Positions 1 through 9,812 of a stretch of 64,000 bases of DNA are shown here, piece by piece. The stretch is from Pseudophaeobacter sp. (GTDB lineage Bacteria > Pseudomonadota > Alphaproteobacteria > Rhodobacterales > Rhodobacteraceae). The notes beneath the pieces are model-generated. The model was not told the DNA's origin. It saw nothing but the letters and a program-made list of their open reading frames with translations, and searched no databases. The stretch covers positions 1 through 64,000 of the forward strand of contig JALUXC010000023.1 in NCBI GenBank assembly GCA_027019165.1, written 5' to 3'. The position numbers and the translations under genes were made by a program. Numbering within the stretch: position 1 is the first letter of the stretch; each line of letters opens with the position of its first letter.

Positions 1-90
1 AACCTCCGGAAGCTCGCAAAGCTCCTGCCGCCACCACAAATCGCCTGCTGAAGAGAGACGGGCCAACGCGCGCTCAATCTCGGGGGACAC
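1..90 (-). CDS. Possible partial CDS running off the left edge (unknown)
   Basis: On the minus strand an open frame begins at a GTG (88-90) and runs off the window. The visible peptide contains ERALARLSSAGDLWWRQEL, which has the amphipathic look of a TPR-like helical repeat. A TAG lies four codons upstream of the GTG, so this is either a short gene start or the 3' part of a broken gene. No domain can be named. The neighbouring 91-347 stretch has no frame I would support. Confidence 0.25.
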   Translation of the reverse strand, partial: MSPEIERALARLSSAGDLWWRQELCELPEV

Positions 91-347
91 CCACAGCGGC
101 TACCGGGCCGCGTTTTTCAACGGAATAAGCTGAGACCTGCCCTCTGGCATCAATGGCGGTTCTTGCTCAGGTCGCATCTTGAGCTTGGACAAGGAGCCCC
201 CTACTTCGCCAAACGCATTGACGAGACACATCCTCCACTGGAGCAAGTACCGTCCAGCGTTAACTGATGGCATCGAACAAGCAGAACGACGCACACCGCT
301 CGCAAGCAGTTCCCCAAATAGGGAAAGTTCACTCATGTAGGGAAATT

Positions 348-424
348 TGGTAGCGGAGGAGGGACTTGAACCCCCGACACGCGGATTATGATTCCGCTGC
401 TCTAACCAGCTGAGCTACTCCGCC
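348..424 (-). tRNA. tRNA-Met (anticodon CAT, elongator type)
   Basis: The minus strand folds as a 77-nt tRNA that includes the encoded CCA end. The acceptor stem starts GGCGGAG and pairs with the CTCCGCT before ACCA. The D arm is GCTC..GAGC. The anticodon stem GCGGA/TCCGC closes a seven-base loop ATCATAA with CAT at the anticodon position. The T arm contains GGTTCAAGTC. The 5' end pairs fully (G1), unlike initiator tRNA, so this is elongator Met; a CAT-reading tRNA-Ile2 is the alternative but its identity elements were not checked. Confidence 0.95.
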
Positions 425-441
425 ACTCGCTGTGTGGAGGC

Positions 442-470
442 GATTTACGGAATGGGGCTCGCGGGGTCAA
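442..470 (-). promoter_or_regulatory. Sigma-70-type promoter of tRNA-Met
   Basis: On the minus strand TTGACC (465-470) is followed after 17 bp by TAAATC (442-447), about 18 nt before the tRNA 5' end. Spacing and sequence fit a housekeeping promoter. Confidence 0.65.
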
Positions 471-591
471 GCGGGAATCTGAGCAAGAGCTGCTTTTCTT
501 GCAAAAATTTCACCCCACCAAAGATAAATTAATAATTATCAGATGGTTAAAAAGACCTGCATTTCTCATCGAGATTTCAGCGCAACGCGCA

Positions 592-1830
592 TCACCTGGC
601 CAAAGCAGATCGCAGCCCAGCGTCAGGAAAACATGTGGCCTGGGAGCCTTGAGTTTCCTGCCAGCGTCCAATGGACCGCCTTGTCTTGAAACCGACCAGA
701 CCATCCGCACCCCCGACATCATGACCTTGATCTTCCAATGCCCTTTGCATCGCCGCCACATCAGAGCGCAGCATGGAATCGACATCGGCCCATCCGGTTT
801 TGAAATCCCCCACCCCAAAGGCGATCCGGTCACCCACATGGCCTACGAACAAAGCGTAAAGGTCACTCATGTTGTATTCCTTCAAGACGTAGAAGTTGGG
901 GGTGACCAAGAACGTCGGCCCCAGGCGACCGGCAGGCATCATCAGGGAGCCTTGCCCGGACAATTCGTGAGCGGGAAACGGACGGCCTGACACGCGGCCC
1001 ACGCCCAGCGCAGCCCAATCGGCAATGCTGCGCCCCTGATCCGGTCCCTCCAGCGTGCAGGATACGGACGGCGGAACCGAAACTTCGAACCCCCAATCGC
1101 GACCTGTCTGCCAGCCATGGTGCTGCAGGTACGCCCCGATGGACGCAATCGTATCAGCCTCTGAACCCCAGATATCCGCTTTCCCGTCACCGTCGCCATC
1201 TGCGGCATGTTTGAGGACATTGGACGGCATGAACTGGGGCTGCCCCAGCGCTCCGGCCCAGCTGCTTTTCATCTTGCGCGCCGGGACATGGCCTGCCTCT
1301 GCCACCAGGAGAGCAGCGATCAATTCCTGTAAAAAATACTTCGCACGGGTACTCATGAAAGCCTTGGTGCCAAGCACTTCAAAGGCATCATGCGGTATCG
1401 CGGCCCGGCCATAGGCGCTTTCCCGCCCCCAGATCGCCAGGATGATATGCCCTGGCACCCCGGTCTGGCGTTCGACGGCGTCAAGCACCCCCTTGTGGCG
1501 CTTGGCCATCTGTCGCCCGACAGACGTCGCACCGGCAATGGCGCCTCGGCTGAAATAGCGTGCCGGCGCGCCAAACTCCGCTTGCCGCTGCTTGCGTGGC
1601 ACCTGTGGTATGCTGCCGGGAGGGACAAGATCCGGCAGTTTCCAGTTCAGGCGCACCCCTTCAAAAGCCGCGTGGAAGGTCTTTCGGGAGACGCCGACCT
1701 TCCGTGCCCTCGGCCAGACATCGGTCTTCAACCAGCTTTGGAACTGCCGCTCAATTGCGGCCCGATCCTGGGCTGCGACCATGCCACCGCAAAGGAGAAG
1801 AGATAAAACAAGAAGAATACGCAAGGACAT
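592..1830 (-). CDS. Lytic murein transglycosylase (MltB/SLT_2 family) with C-terminal peptidoglycan-binding domain
   Basis: 412 aa, periplasmic cell-wall enzyme that cleaves the MurNAc-GlcNAc bond of peptidoglycan to leave a 1,6-anhydro end. A hydrophobic signal peptide (residues 1-20, ending VAAQ) precedes the SLT_2 domain. The catalytic glutamate is E137 in AIWGRESAYGRA. Further family motifs are LGQPQFMPSN and the calcium-like DGDGDGKADIW. The last ~70 residues form a peptidoglycan-binding_1 repeat (MQRALEDQGHDVGGADG..). The start at 1830 is preferred because GGAG lies about 12 nt upstream and the signal peptide begins there; an upstream ATG at 1875 would put 15 polar residues before it. 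Monocistronic on the minus strand. Confidence 0.9.
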   Translation of the reverse strand: MSLRILLVLSLLLCGGMVAAQDRAAIERQFQSWLKTDVWPRARKVGVSRKTFHAAFEGVRLNWKLPDLVPPGSIPQVPRKQRQAEFGAPARYFSRGAIAGATSVGRQMAKRHKGVLDAVERQTGVPGHIILAIWGRESAYGRAAIPHDAFEVLGTKAFMSTRAKYFLQELIAALLVAEAGHVPARKMKSSWAGALGQPQFMPSNVLKHAADGDGDGKADIWGSEADTIASIGAYLQHHGWQTGRDWGFEVSVPPSVSCTLEGPDQGRSIADWAALGVGRVSGRPFPAHELSGQGSLMMPAGRLGPTFLVTPNFYVLKEYNMSDLYALFVGHVGDRIAFGVGDFKTGWADVDSMLRSDVAAMQRALEDQGHDVGGADGLVGFKTRRSIGRWQETQGSQATCFPDAGLRSALAR

Positions 1831-1935
1831 GCGGGAGATCTCCGTCAAGGGGCTACGCAGCCAATCCCACCCCATCGAACGGCGTGGCGCAAGAGCCAGA
1901 AGAAGCGCTTCTCACGCGCGCCCAGTGGTCCCGGA

Positions 1936-3078
1936 TCAGGGCAACGGTTCGGTACGAAACAGCCTGATCTTCAGACCGCCATGGGCAACAGGCGCCCCAA
2001 CAGGCAGGAAGGGCAGCTGAGTAGCCTTGGCCAAAGCCGTGTCACTGGTCACGATGCCCACGCGCCAGCCCGAGAAACGCTCAATCAAGGTCTGCCCCAA
2101 GGCGCCGTATAGAGCAAAGAGAAGCTTCTTGTTGCCGATCCGGGCGCCATAAGGCGGGTTCACGATGACGAGCCCCGGCGCGCCCGCGGGCGGCTGCAGA
2201 TCACTGACGGCCCTTTGGGTGAAAGAGATGCAGCCCTCAACACCTGCACGCAGGGAATTGGCTGACGCCATTTCGACCGCACCAGCATTTCGATCCGAGC
2301 CATAGAAGGTCAGCGACGTCTCTTTCTCTGCGCGCGCGCTGCGCATGTCCTCCCAGACCTCTGCCTCGAAGGTCGCCAGCTGTTCGAAGGCAAAATCGCG
2401 GCTGCGCCCCGGCGCCAGACCACGCGCGATCTCAGCCGCTTCGATCACAAAGGTGCCGGAGCCGCACATTGGATCCACCACGGTTTCGGATCCGTCAAAT
2501 CCGCATTCCCGCAAGAAAAGAGACGCAAGCGTTTCCCGCATTGGCGCTTTTCCCACCGCGGCCTTGTGACCGCGCTTGTGAAGTCCTTCACCAGACGTAT
2601 CGACGCTGAAAACACAAAGATTGTCCTCGATCCGGCATTTCAGCGTCACGCTTCCCGCGCTTTGCGCGTCTGTGGCATTGGGTGGAACGATGGCGACGCC
2701 CAGTTCCTCGGACAGGGCGCGTTCGATCCGCTGGGCCGCCGCACCTGCATGATAGATCTTGGACTTCTTGTTTGTTGCAACCTCGACCCGCACGGGCACA
2801 TCCGCACGCAGGACATCCGACCAGGGGAACTTGCGGGCGCGTTTATCGAGCTGCGCAAGGTGAAACGCGCGGAATTCGGCGATCCGGGCCAGAACCCGCG
2901 CCGCGCCGCGCAAGTGCAGATTGGCGCGCCAGACATCGTTCCAACCGCCCTCAATGATCACGCCCCCCGGCACGACCTTTGGGCCCGAAAACCCCTGTTC
3001 CCGCACTTCGGAAAAGAGCGCCTGCTCCAGCCCCGGTGCGACCGTGAGGAAAATCTCGAATGTACCAGTCTCTGTCAT
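1936..3078 (-). CDS. THUMP-domain class I SAM-dependent RNA methyltransferase (RlmL/YcbY N-terminal type)
   Basis: About 380 aa, cytosolic, predicted to methylate guanine N2 in 23S rRNA in the manner of RlmL, although annotation pipelines often call these putative N6-adenine DNA methylases. The N-terminal ferredoxin-like plus THUMP region (residues ~1-160) is followed by an RFF/UPF0020 methyltransferase fold. Motif I is VVDPMCGSGTFVIEAA and the catalytic loop is IVNPPYGARI. It lacks the second, RlmK-like domain of the E. coli fusion protein, which is normal outside gammaproteobacteria. The start is placed at the second ATG (3078), which has GGACA just upstream; 3090 is the alternative. It is not obviously in an operon with its neighbours. 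Confidence 0.85.
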   Translation of the reverse strand: MTETGTFEIFLTVAPGLEQALFSEVREQGFSGPKVVPGGVIIEGGWNDVWRANLHLRGAARVLARIAEFRAFHLAQLDKRARKFPWSDVLRADVPVRVEVATNKKSKIYHAGAAAQRIERALSEELGVAIVPPNATDAQSAGSVTLKCRIEDNLCVFSVDTSGEGLHKRGHKAAVGKAPMRETLASLFLRECGFDGSETVVDPMCGSGTFVIEAAEIARGLAPGRSRDFAFEQLATFEAEVWEDMRSARAEKETSLTFYGSDRNAGAVEMASANSLRAGVEGCISFTQRAVSDLQPPAGAPGLVIVNPPYGARIGNKKLLFALYGALGQTLIERFSGWRVGIVTSDTALAKATQLPFLPVGAPVAHGGLKIRLFRTEPLP

Positions 3079-3155
3079 GACACTGTCCATAGCGGCAAAG
3101 ACAGGGCACCGCGACGAAAAAACGGAGCAGGAGCAAACCAGATTTTTCCCGGCCC

Positions 3156-4892
3156 TCAGGCCTGAACCTGTACGCGTGATACGGCAGCAAAGACAGGCAC
3201 CGGCTCTGCATATCCTTTCAGCGAGACCGCCGGAAGCGGTTCAAAGTGGAAACGTCCAGAAACAGAAGCGGCCTTTCGTGAGGCCTCGTCAACCAATACT
3301 TGGTCCGAAGCCGCTTTGGAGCACAGACGCGCCGACAGGTTGACGGTGGAGCCAAGCACAGTGAAATCCATTCGATCCCGCGCACCTGTCGCGCCCATGA
3401 CGACCTCGCCCGAGGCCACCCCAATGCCAACATGCAAGTCGTATTCAGGATAGACGCCAAGCAGATCCTGCAACTCGGCGATTATTTCGACCGAAGCGGC
3501 GACCGCGCGTTCCTCCATTCGCTCGCCTTCAAAGACTGCGACCAGCGCATCGCCAATGAATTTGTCCACATCGCCGCCAAATTTGGCGACAAGCGCCGCC
3601 TGCACCTCAAAGTAACGGTTCAGCACTTCGACTACTGTTTCGGGCGGTACGCTTTCGGAAAAGGAGGTATATCCGCGGATATCGGTGAAGATGACGGAAA
3701 CCCGCCGTCGCTCACCGCCGCGCCGCATGCCGCTGTCCTCGGCGTTGCGAATTGCGGACATGGTGCTGTGCGAGACGAATTTCATCAGCTCAAGCCGCTC
3801 GGCCAGATGGGCGATCATCTGGTTCACCTCCCGGGCCAACTGGCCAATTTCGTCCCTGCTGGTCACGCCCTTCACCCGGGCTGCAAAATCCCCCTGCCCA
3901 ACCTTCTGCGCAACGGCGCCAATCATGAGGATCGGCCTTGTCAGCCCCTGCGCCATGAAAAAAGCCCCCATGGCCGCCAGCACCAGCCCGACAAGGCCCA
4001 CTTTGGCGATCTGCAGCGTCATCGCATTCACAACGGCATAGGCGCTTGCTTCGTTGAGTTCGGTGATCACCGCCCAGGGAAAATGGGACGGGAAGGCATA
4101 GGCCCCAAGCACCGCGGCACCATCCGGGCGCACATAGGGTTGCAGGGCATCGGCGCGCGCCCCGGCAACGATCAGCGGCATCGCGCTGGCAACGATTTGA
4201 CGATCCGAGATGACACGAGGCTTGCCGGTCAGAACCAAACGTCCGGCATGATCCACGATCGCAATCTCTCCACGCTGCGCAAAGGGGTGGGAGGCGACCA
4301 TCTGCGCCAATAAATCAAGATCAATCTTTGCGGCCATCGTCACCTCTCTCCCCGCAATATAGGTATTGAGAGGCAGCGCCAGGGTGGCCATCCAAGTGTC
4401 GATTTCAGGCATGTAGCTGATCACAGGCCTGCCGAATTGGCCGGTTTCCGAGATTGACGTCATAAGATCGGAGGGTGTTGAGAGAACCTCCACAGGGTCC
4501 AGGCCCGCCGCCTGCACGCGGCCGCTGTATTTCGCATTGGTCACCAGGATCGGCAGGTCTGATCCGGAGACGGACAGTTGAAGCGCCGCCACCTGAGGCA
4601 ATTCCTGCAGGCCCAATGTCAGCAGGGATACCTTCTGTGCGACATCCAGATCCGGGCTGTCGACTCCGTTGCGGATCACCATCAGCGGGGTGAGCCATCG
4701 CCCCTGAAACGTATTGTCGAAACTCGCGCGCAGTTCTGCGGCGACGGACGTCAGATCCTCATTTGCTGCGCTCTTCAGCTCATCCCGGGTGAGGCGGCTG
4801 ATGTTCTGAGCAACAAGCACCAGCGGCCCCACAGCAAGCAGAACCGCGAACAGAAAGAACTTGGCGCGCAGGGGAAAGCGAAGACCGCTCAT
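3156..4892 (-). CDS. Membrane-bound class III adenylate/guanylate cyclase with Cache-like sensor and HAMP
   Basis: 578 aa. TM1 (about 10-30) and TM2 (about 294-314) bracket a ~260-residue extracytoplasmic region of Cache/PAS-like character. A HAMP linker (~315-367) and a class III cyclase domain (~395-570) follow. Metal-binding aspartates are present as D404 (IFTDIRGYTSF) and D448 (DKFIGDALVAVF). The purine/transition-state region reads DFTVLGSTVNLSARL, so the enzyme should be active; cAMP is more likely than cGMP but is not proven. Its ATG overlaps the stop of the upstream PKD gene by 4 bp (ATGA), so it is the third gene of an operon with the PKD and LysM/FecR proteins. Those proteins are probable extracellular partners or ligands of its sensor region. 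Confidence 0.9.
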   Translation of the reverse strand: MSGLRFPLRAKFFLFAVLLAVGPLVLVAQNISRLTRDELKSAANEDLTSVAAELRASFDNTFQGRWLTPLMVIRNGVDSPDLDVAQKVSLLTLGLQELPQVAALQLSVSGSDLPILVTNAKYSGRVQAAGLDPVEVLSTPSDLMTSISETGQFGRPVISYMPEIDTWMATLALPLNTYIAGREVTMAAKIDLDLLAQMVASHPFAQRGEIAIVDHAGRLVLTGKPRVISDRQIVASAMPLIVAGARADALQPYVRPDGAAVLGAYAFPSHFPWAVITELNEASAYAVVNAMTLQIAKVGLVGLVLAAMGAFFMAQGLTRPILMIGAVAQKVGQGDFAARVKGVTSRDEIGQLAREVNQMIAHLAERLELMKFVSHSTMSAIRNAEDSGMRRGGERRRVSVIFTDIRGYTSFSESVPPETVVEVLNRYFEVQAALVAKFGGDVDKFIGDALVAVFEGERMEERAVAASVEIIAELQDLLGVYPEYDLHVGIGVASGEVVMGATGARDRMDFTVLGSTVNLSARLCSKAASDQVLVDEASRKAASVSGRFHFEPLPAVSLKGYAEPVPVFAAVSRVQVQA

Positions 4893-7800
4893 GGCCGCGC
4901 CACCGCAGTGATCACCGCCGTATCACGGGCAACGCCGCAGGCAAGACCGGTGGCATCACGTCCCTCCAGCGTAACGGTGTATTCTCCGGGACTTGCGTAG
5001 CGATGGCGGCTCACCGCGCCACTGGCACGTGCACCGTCACCAAAATCCCAGGTCAGGCGGACCCCCTGCCCGTCAGGGTCCTGAACCTCTGTCGCATCAA
5101 ACACGACTACGTCATGTGCGGCCCCGACCCGCACCTCCTGATCCGGTCCCGCGTCCACCTGTGGCGGGGCATTTATGAGGATTTCAGCGGTGTCCAGACC
5201 GGTATCGCAGCCGGACGCACCGCTGTCATCGCGCACGGCCAGGGTCACGGTCTGCGCGCCGGGGCTCTCAAAAGCGCGCTCAACCTGCGCACCCTTCAGA
5301 ACGGTCCCATCGCTGAACGTCCAGATCCAGTCGATCAGCCCCCCGTCCAGATCCGCAGAGGCCCCCGCATCAAAGCGCACCACCTCACCGGGGCAAGCAA
5401 CGCGGTCCGGTCCGGCCAGAGCCACAGGTTCAGAGTTGACCCGCACATAGACCTCTTCGCGCCGGGTCGCGCCGATCAGGTCTGAGCCATCCGCCAGGGT
5501 CAATGACACGGGAAAGACGCCGGGACTGTTGAATGTGTGTTGCACTGAACCACCGCTGGCCATAACGCTTCTGTCAAACAACCAGTCTGCTGTTTCCCCC
5601 TTTTGCAAAGAGATGTCCCAGGAAACCGGCTCCCCGGGACAAACAGAGTTCTCCATGACCAAACCGACAAAAGGCGCTGGGGTCACCGTGATCTGCCGTG
5701 TGACCACTGATGTGCTGTTTGAAACCCCTGCATCGTCGGTCACTGCAAGGCGTACCTCATAGGTTCCGGCCGTATCATAGCGATGGGAAACCAGCACGCC
5801 AGCCGCCTTGGCGCCATCCCCAAAATCCCAGTCAAAGCCGGTTATCGCTCCATCGGGATCGGCACTTGCACCGGCATCGAGACGCAAATCCTCCCCGACC
5901 GAGACTTGCAGGGGCGCGTCAAAGGCGACCAGGGGTGGTGCGTTTATTGTGATCTCACGGGTCGCAAACAGCACGTCACATCCTTTCGTGCCGCCCTCCA
6001 GTTCCAGTGTTAGAGTGACTGGGTAGCGCCCCGGCTTCGCAAAGCGGTGGGAAACCCTGGCGCCGGATTTTGTGGCGCCATCCCCAAACTCCCAAGTCAA
6101 GGCCGCAATACGTTCGGCGCCGAGATTTAGGATCTCCGCCTCAAAGCCCAGGTCTTCATCCAGAGCGCCTTGCCCCGGCCCCAGGATCAACGGCTGCGGA
6201 GCCTCAACCACCGTGACTTCGGCCGTGTCGGTATCCAGCGGACTGCAACTGTTGCGCGCATCGCCCGAGATTGTCAGGGTCACGGTGTAGGTTCCCGGCC
6301 TCGTAAAGCGATACTCCGGGGTTGCACCGCTGCCGTTGCCTCCGTCACCAAAGGTCCAGGCAAAAGCATTCACCGCTCCATCCGCGTCTGTCGACTGCGT
6401 TCCGTCAAAACGTACAGGCTGGTTGGTGCACACGGTTCTATCCGGGCCAGCCGCAGCAATTGGTCCCTCCTGCACAACGGCCGCGATCCGATCCACTGCG
6501 CGGCCATAGCGACTACCCGTTTCGTTTTGCACGGTCAGGGTGACGGGATAAACGCCCGGGGTTTCATAGGTCTTGCTCGGATTGATCAGTTCCGAAGTGC
6601 TTCCATCGCCGAAATCCCAGGCATAAAGCAGCAACCCGCCATCGGGATCACGGCTATCAGAAGCATCAAACAGGATCGGCTCACCCGAACAGACCTCACG
6701 GTTGCCCCCGGCATTGGCGATGGGGCGGGCGCGGATGGTAACCCGCGTTGCCGAAACCGAGCGAGCGTTGCTGAGACCGGTGCCATCATCCACCCAAAGG
6801 GTCACCGGATAGACCCCCGGCCCCGGAAATACATGGGTGACCTGCTCGCCCTTGCGACGTGGGCTGTCGTCTCCGAAGTCCCACTCATAGATCAAAGCGT
6901 CGCCGTCTCCGTCGCTGGAGGCACTGCCATCAAATCGCACGTAGTTCTGCTCTGTCTCGATTTCTGGTCCGGCGTTGGCAATGGGGGGATGATTGACCCG
7001 CACCGTCAGATCGTCCACCGCGGTGCTGTTGCTCACGCCAGCTGTGTCGGTCACCACCAACTGCGCGGACCAGACCCCCGGCGACAGATAGGCCCGCTCA
7101 AGACGGGCGGCGTCCAGAGGCGATCCAAGGTCGTCGAACTCCCATCTATAGGAGGCAAGCGCCCCATCTGAATCAAAACTCTGGCTGCCATCAAAAGTGA
7201 CAGAGGTGCCGGGCGCCACCAATCGGTCCGGTCCGGCAATCGCCACGGGCTGCGCGTTCACGGTTATCAAGACTTCGCCTACATCCTGCGCAGGGGCCGC
7301 CGCAAAGTCGTCTTCGACACTCAGGCGCACGGGGTAGAGCCCCGGCGTTTTGAACACATGCGCCACGCGCTTGCCATCCTTGACCGTGCCGTCGGGCAGA
7401 TGCCAGCTATAGCGGGCGATCTCTCCATCCGGGTCAACCGAAGCCCGTCCCGACAAAACGACCTCTTCTCCCGGGGCGACGGTTTGCGGCGGGCCAGCAT
7501 CAGCAATCGGCGCAGCATTCACCACGACTCGCATGGTGTCCCGATCCCAGTTGCGCGGGGCAGTGCTGTCATCGCGCACCACAAGAGCCACATCATAGGC
7601 CCCGGCCCGCGCATAGGCATGCGTTGGGTTTTGCCCCTGCCCTGTGCTGCCATCGCCAAAGTCCCAAAGCCAAGCAACCACCTTGCCATCGGGGTCACGA
7701 GAGCCTGCGCCGTCGAATTGCACTTCGCTTGCTGTGACAAACTGGTCCGGTCCGGCCTCCGCCACCGGTGCGGCATCCACACGTACCAATTGGCTGAGAG

Positions 7801-9784
7801 ATTGCAAAGCCGAGGCCGTGCCGCTGTCGTCTTCGACCAGCAAGGTCACCTCATAGGTGCCTGGCTTGCTCCAGGCATAGCTGGCGGTTTGCCCCTCTCC
7901 CATCACCCCATCGCCAAAATCCCAGATAAACGAGAGGATCTGACCATCCTCATCGCGGCTTTCGCCTGCATCAAACTGCGCGACTTCCGACACAGAAATC
8001 GGGCGCTCGGGAATAGTGAAGCGGGGCACTGGCGGCATGTTCACATCAACCTGCAAGGCATCCGCGGCCATATCGTTTGAAACGCCGCTGTCATCCCTGA
8101 CCTGCAAAGAGACGCGAAAGGTCCCCGAGCGCTGATAAGAATGGCTGACCTCGGCGCCCTCCAGCATCGTGCCATCGCCCATGTCCCAAAGGTACTTGGA
8201 GATCCCTCCGTCCACATCGTAGCTGGCCCGCCCAGAAAAGCTCAGAGACTGACCGACGGTTCCGATCTGATCGTTGCCTGCCTCGGCAACAGGCGGTGCG
8301 TTGACAAAGATGCGGCGGGTCGCGACGCCAAAATTGCAGGGGTGGTCGCTGGCATCCCGTACCCGCAGCACGGCACGATAGGTTCCGGGCCGTGCATAGG
8401 CATGGCGCGCTTTGGCACCCTCAGAAGCCGCGCCATCTCCAAATGTCCAGCCATAACGCGTTATCGGACTGTCCGACGGCCGTGACGCACCACCATCAAA
8501 GGCCACCACTTGCCCCGGTGCCACAAGGACATCCTCTCCCGGAACCGCAACCGGTGCATTGCGCACATGCACGGGAAGCTCAAGGCTCGCTCCGCGCCCC
8601 GGTCCCGTGCCCGGCTCCAGCACCTTCAGGCGGGCGGTGTAGCGCCCCGGCGCTTTGTACCGATAAACCACGGCAGAGGCATCGGAGCCGGAGCCATCGC
8701 CAAAGTCCCAGGAGTAGTCCAGCGGAGAACGCCCTTCGGACAGGCTCGCATCAAAGCCAACCGCGCGGCAATCTGCGAGGGGGCTGGCCGTGCCGATGGC
8801 CATGGGCCTCCGCGGTTGGGCGGCGATGCGCGGCGGCATGGCAAGGGGCAGTGGAGCGCCTTTGTCGTCAAAAACCGCCAGTGTGACATCGTTGGGCACC
8901 TCAAATCCCCCCAAAAGGGAAAGCGCCATGTGCTGCGCCGCCTCGTCCTCTCTCTCGCCCTGACTGTTTGGCACAACTGTGTCCGACGCCCAGACATCCT
9001 GCCCGGATATTCTGACACCTTGATCGCTGTATCGCGTCAGGAGTTTCAAGTCGCCATTGGCGCCATCAAATGTCTGGATCTCAAGCGCACCGGTGCCTGG
9101 GGGCGCCTTGAACCACAACTCGGTCGGAGGGCTCTTTCCCGGCCAACGTACGGTCGGTTTGAAAGAAAACATCTCAAGCCCGTCCGGTTCCACATTCCGG
9201 TCCCGCGCGAGGCTTAAAGCAAGAGAGAACCCATTCCCATCATTGCCCCTGGTGCCGTCCACATCGAGACGGAAATAGGCGCGCCCGTCGATGACCTCTC
9301 CCTGGCGCGCCTGCAGCACGGCAAATGTGATCCAGCGCCCGTCTGTTGCTCCTTCATTGCCAAACTCCCGCTCGCGCAAGAGCTTTCCCGGCGCCTGACC
9401 TGATGCAGCTCGCCGGGTGACCCGCGCTCCATCCTTCGCCGGGGTTGGCCGCTCGATGCCGGAATAGCTGCCTGCCCCGCCGAACAGACGAAAATGCGTC
9501 AGAGCATCTGAGGTTCCGCCGTATGAAAAATCTCCTGCACCAAAGGTTTCCGGATCCAGTAGACGCAGATAGAGACGACCTGAATGATCACTTGGGACGC
9601 TGAAGAAGATCTGCTCACGGCTGTCGACATCACCTTCGCGGCTGGGCGCCGCCTGACCGTAGACAACGCTCAATGCCTCTTGAACGCTGGTCCCTTGCGC
9701 CCAAAGCCCATCCGCCGCGGCACAGGCACAAAGGCCAATCACCATGACAACAGACCAAAGCGGTCTGCAGGTCCTTTTGGTCAT
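4889..9784 (-). CDS. Giant secreted PKD-repeat protein (about 15 PKD domains)
   Basis: About 1631 aa with an N-terminal signal peptide (..MVIGLCACAAADGLWAQ). Residues to ~340 form a unique domain in a jelly-roll-like, Gly/Asp-rich style. Then about 15 consecutive PKD (polycystic kidney disease, Ig-like) repeats follow, recognisable by a W.FGDG core each ~85-95 residues, e.g. YSWDFGDGSG, FIWDFGDGVM, LTWDFGDGAR. One repeat (core DWLFDRSVMA) is degenerate and two have altered cores (WHLPDG, WEFDDL). No catalytic domain or C-terminal anchor is visible. The ATG at 9784 follows the FecR-protein stop by 28 nt and is preceded by GGGGA. PKD arrays act as extracellular spacers or adhesion modules; the role here is inferred. 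Confidence 0.85.
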   Translation of the reverse strand: MTKRTCRPLWSVVMVIGLCACAAADGLWAQGTSVQEALSVVYGQAAPSREGDVDSREQIFFSVPSDHSGRLYLRLLDPETFGAGDFSYGGTSDALTHFRLFGGAGSYSGIERPTPAKDGARVTRRAASGQAPGKLLREREFGNEGATDGRWITFAVLQARQGEVIDGRAYFRLDVDGTRGNDGNGFSLALSLARDRNVEPDGLEMFSFKPTVRWPGKSPPTELWFKAPPGTGALEIQTFDGANGDLKLLTRYSDQGVRISGQDVWASDTVVPNSQGEREDEAAQHMALSLLGGFEVPNDVTLAVFDDKGAPLPLAMPPRIAAQPRRPMAIGTASPLADCRAVGFDASLSEGRSPLDYSWDFGDGSGSDASAVVYRYKAPGRYTARLKVLEPGTGPGRGASLELPVHVRNAPVAVPGEDVLVAPGQVVAFDGGASRPSDSPITRYGWTFGDGAASEGAKARHAYARPGTYRAVLRVRDASDHPCNFGVATRRIFVNAPPVAEAGNDQIGTVGQSLSFSGRASYDVDGGISKYLWDMGDGTMLEGAEVSHSYQRSGTFRVSLQVRDDSGVSNDMAADALQVDVNMPPVPRFTIPERPISVSEVAQFDAGESRDEDGQILSFIWDFGDGVMGEGQTASYAWSKPGTYEVTLLVEDDSGTASALQSLSQLVRVDAAPVAEAGPDQFVTASEVQFDGAGSRDPDGKVVAWLWDFGDGSTGQGQNPTHAYARAGAYDVALVVRDDSTAPRNWDRDTMRVVVNAAPIADAGPPQTVAPGEEVVLSGRASVDPDGEIARYSWHLPDGTVKDGKRVAHVFKTPGLYPVRLSVEDDFAAAPAQDVGEVLITVNAQPVAIAGPDRLVAPGTSVTFDGSQSFDSDGALASYRWEFDDLGSPLDAARLERAYLSPGVWSAQLVVTDTAGVSNSTAVDDLTVRVNHPPIANAGPEIETEQNYVRFDGSASSDGDGDALIYEWDFGDDSPRRKGEQVTHVFPGPGVYPVTLWVDDGTGLSNARSVSATRVTIRARPIANAGGNREVCSGEPILFDASDSRDPDGGLLLYAWDFGDGSTSELINPSKTYETPGVYPVTLTVQNETGSRYGRAVDRIAAVVQEGPIAAAGPDRTVCTNQPVRFDGTQSTDADGAVNAFAWTFGDGGNGSGATPEYRFTRPGTYTVTLTISGDARNSCSPLDTDTAEVTVVEAPQPLILGPGQGALDEDLGFEAEILNLGAERIAALTWEFGDGATKSGARVSHRFAKPGRYPVTLTLELEGGTKGCDVLFATREITINAPPLVAFDAPLQVSVGEDLRLDAGASADPDGAITGFDWDFGDGAKAAGVLVSHRYDTAGTYEVRLAVTDDAGVSNSTSVVTRQITVTPAPFVGLVMENSVCPGEPVSWDISLQKGETADWLFDRSVMASGGSVQHTFNSPGVFPVSLTLADGSDLIGATRREEVYVRVNSEPVALAGPDRVACPGEVVRFDAGASADLDGGLIDWIWTFSDGTVLKGAQVERAFESPGAQTVTLAVRDDSGASGCDTGLDTAEILINAPPQVDAGPDQEVRVGAAHDVVVFDATEVQDPDGQGVRLTWDFGDGARASGAVSRHRYASPGEYTVTLEGRDATGLACGVARDTAVITAVARP

Positions 9785-9812
9785 ATTCAGGTCCCCTGTC
9801 TGTCGGCACTCC

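Noticed and set aside
100-336. 78-codon minus-strand frame near the tRNA
   Set aside because: No ribosome-binding site, no recognisable fold, composition like random high-GC sequence.
4900-8760. CRISPR-like or DNA-level repeat array
   Set aside because: The periodicity is protein-level PKD repeats of ~270 bp with diverged DNA, not short identical repeats with spacers.
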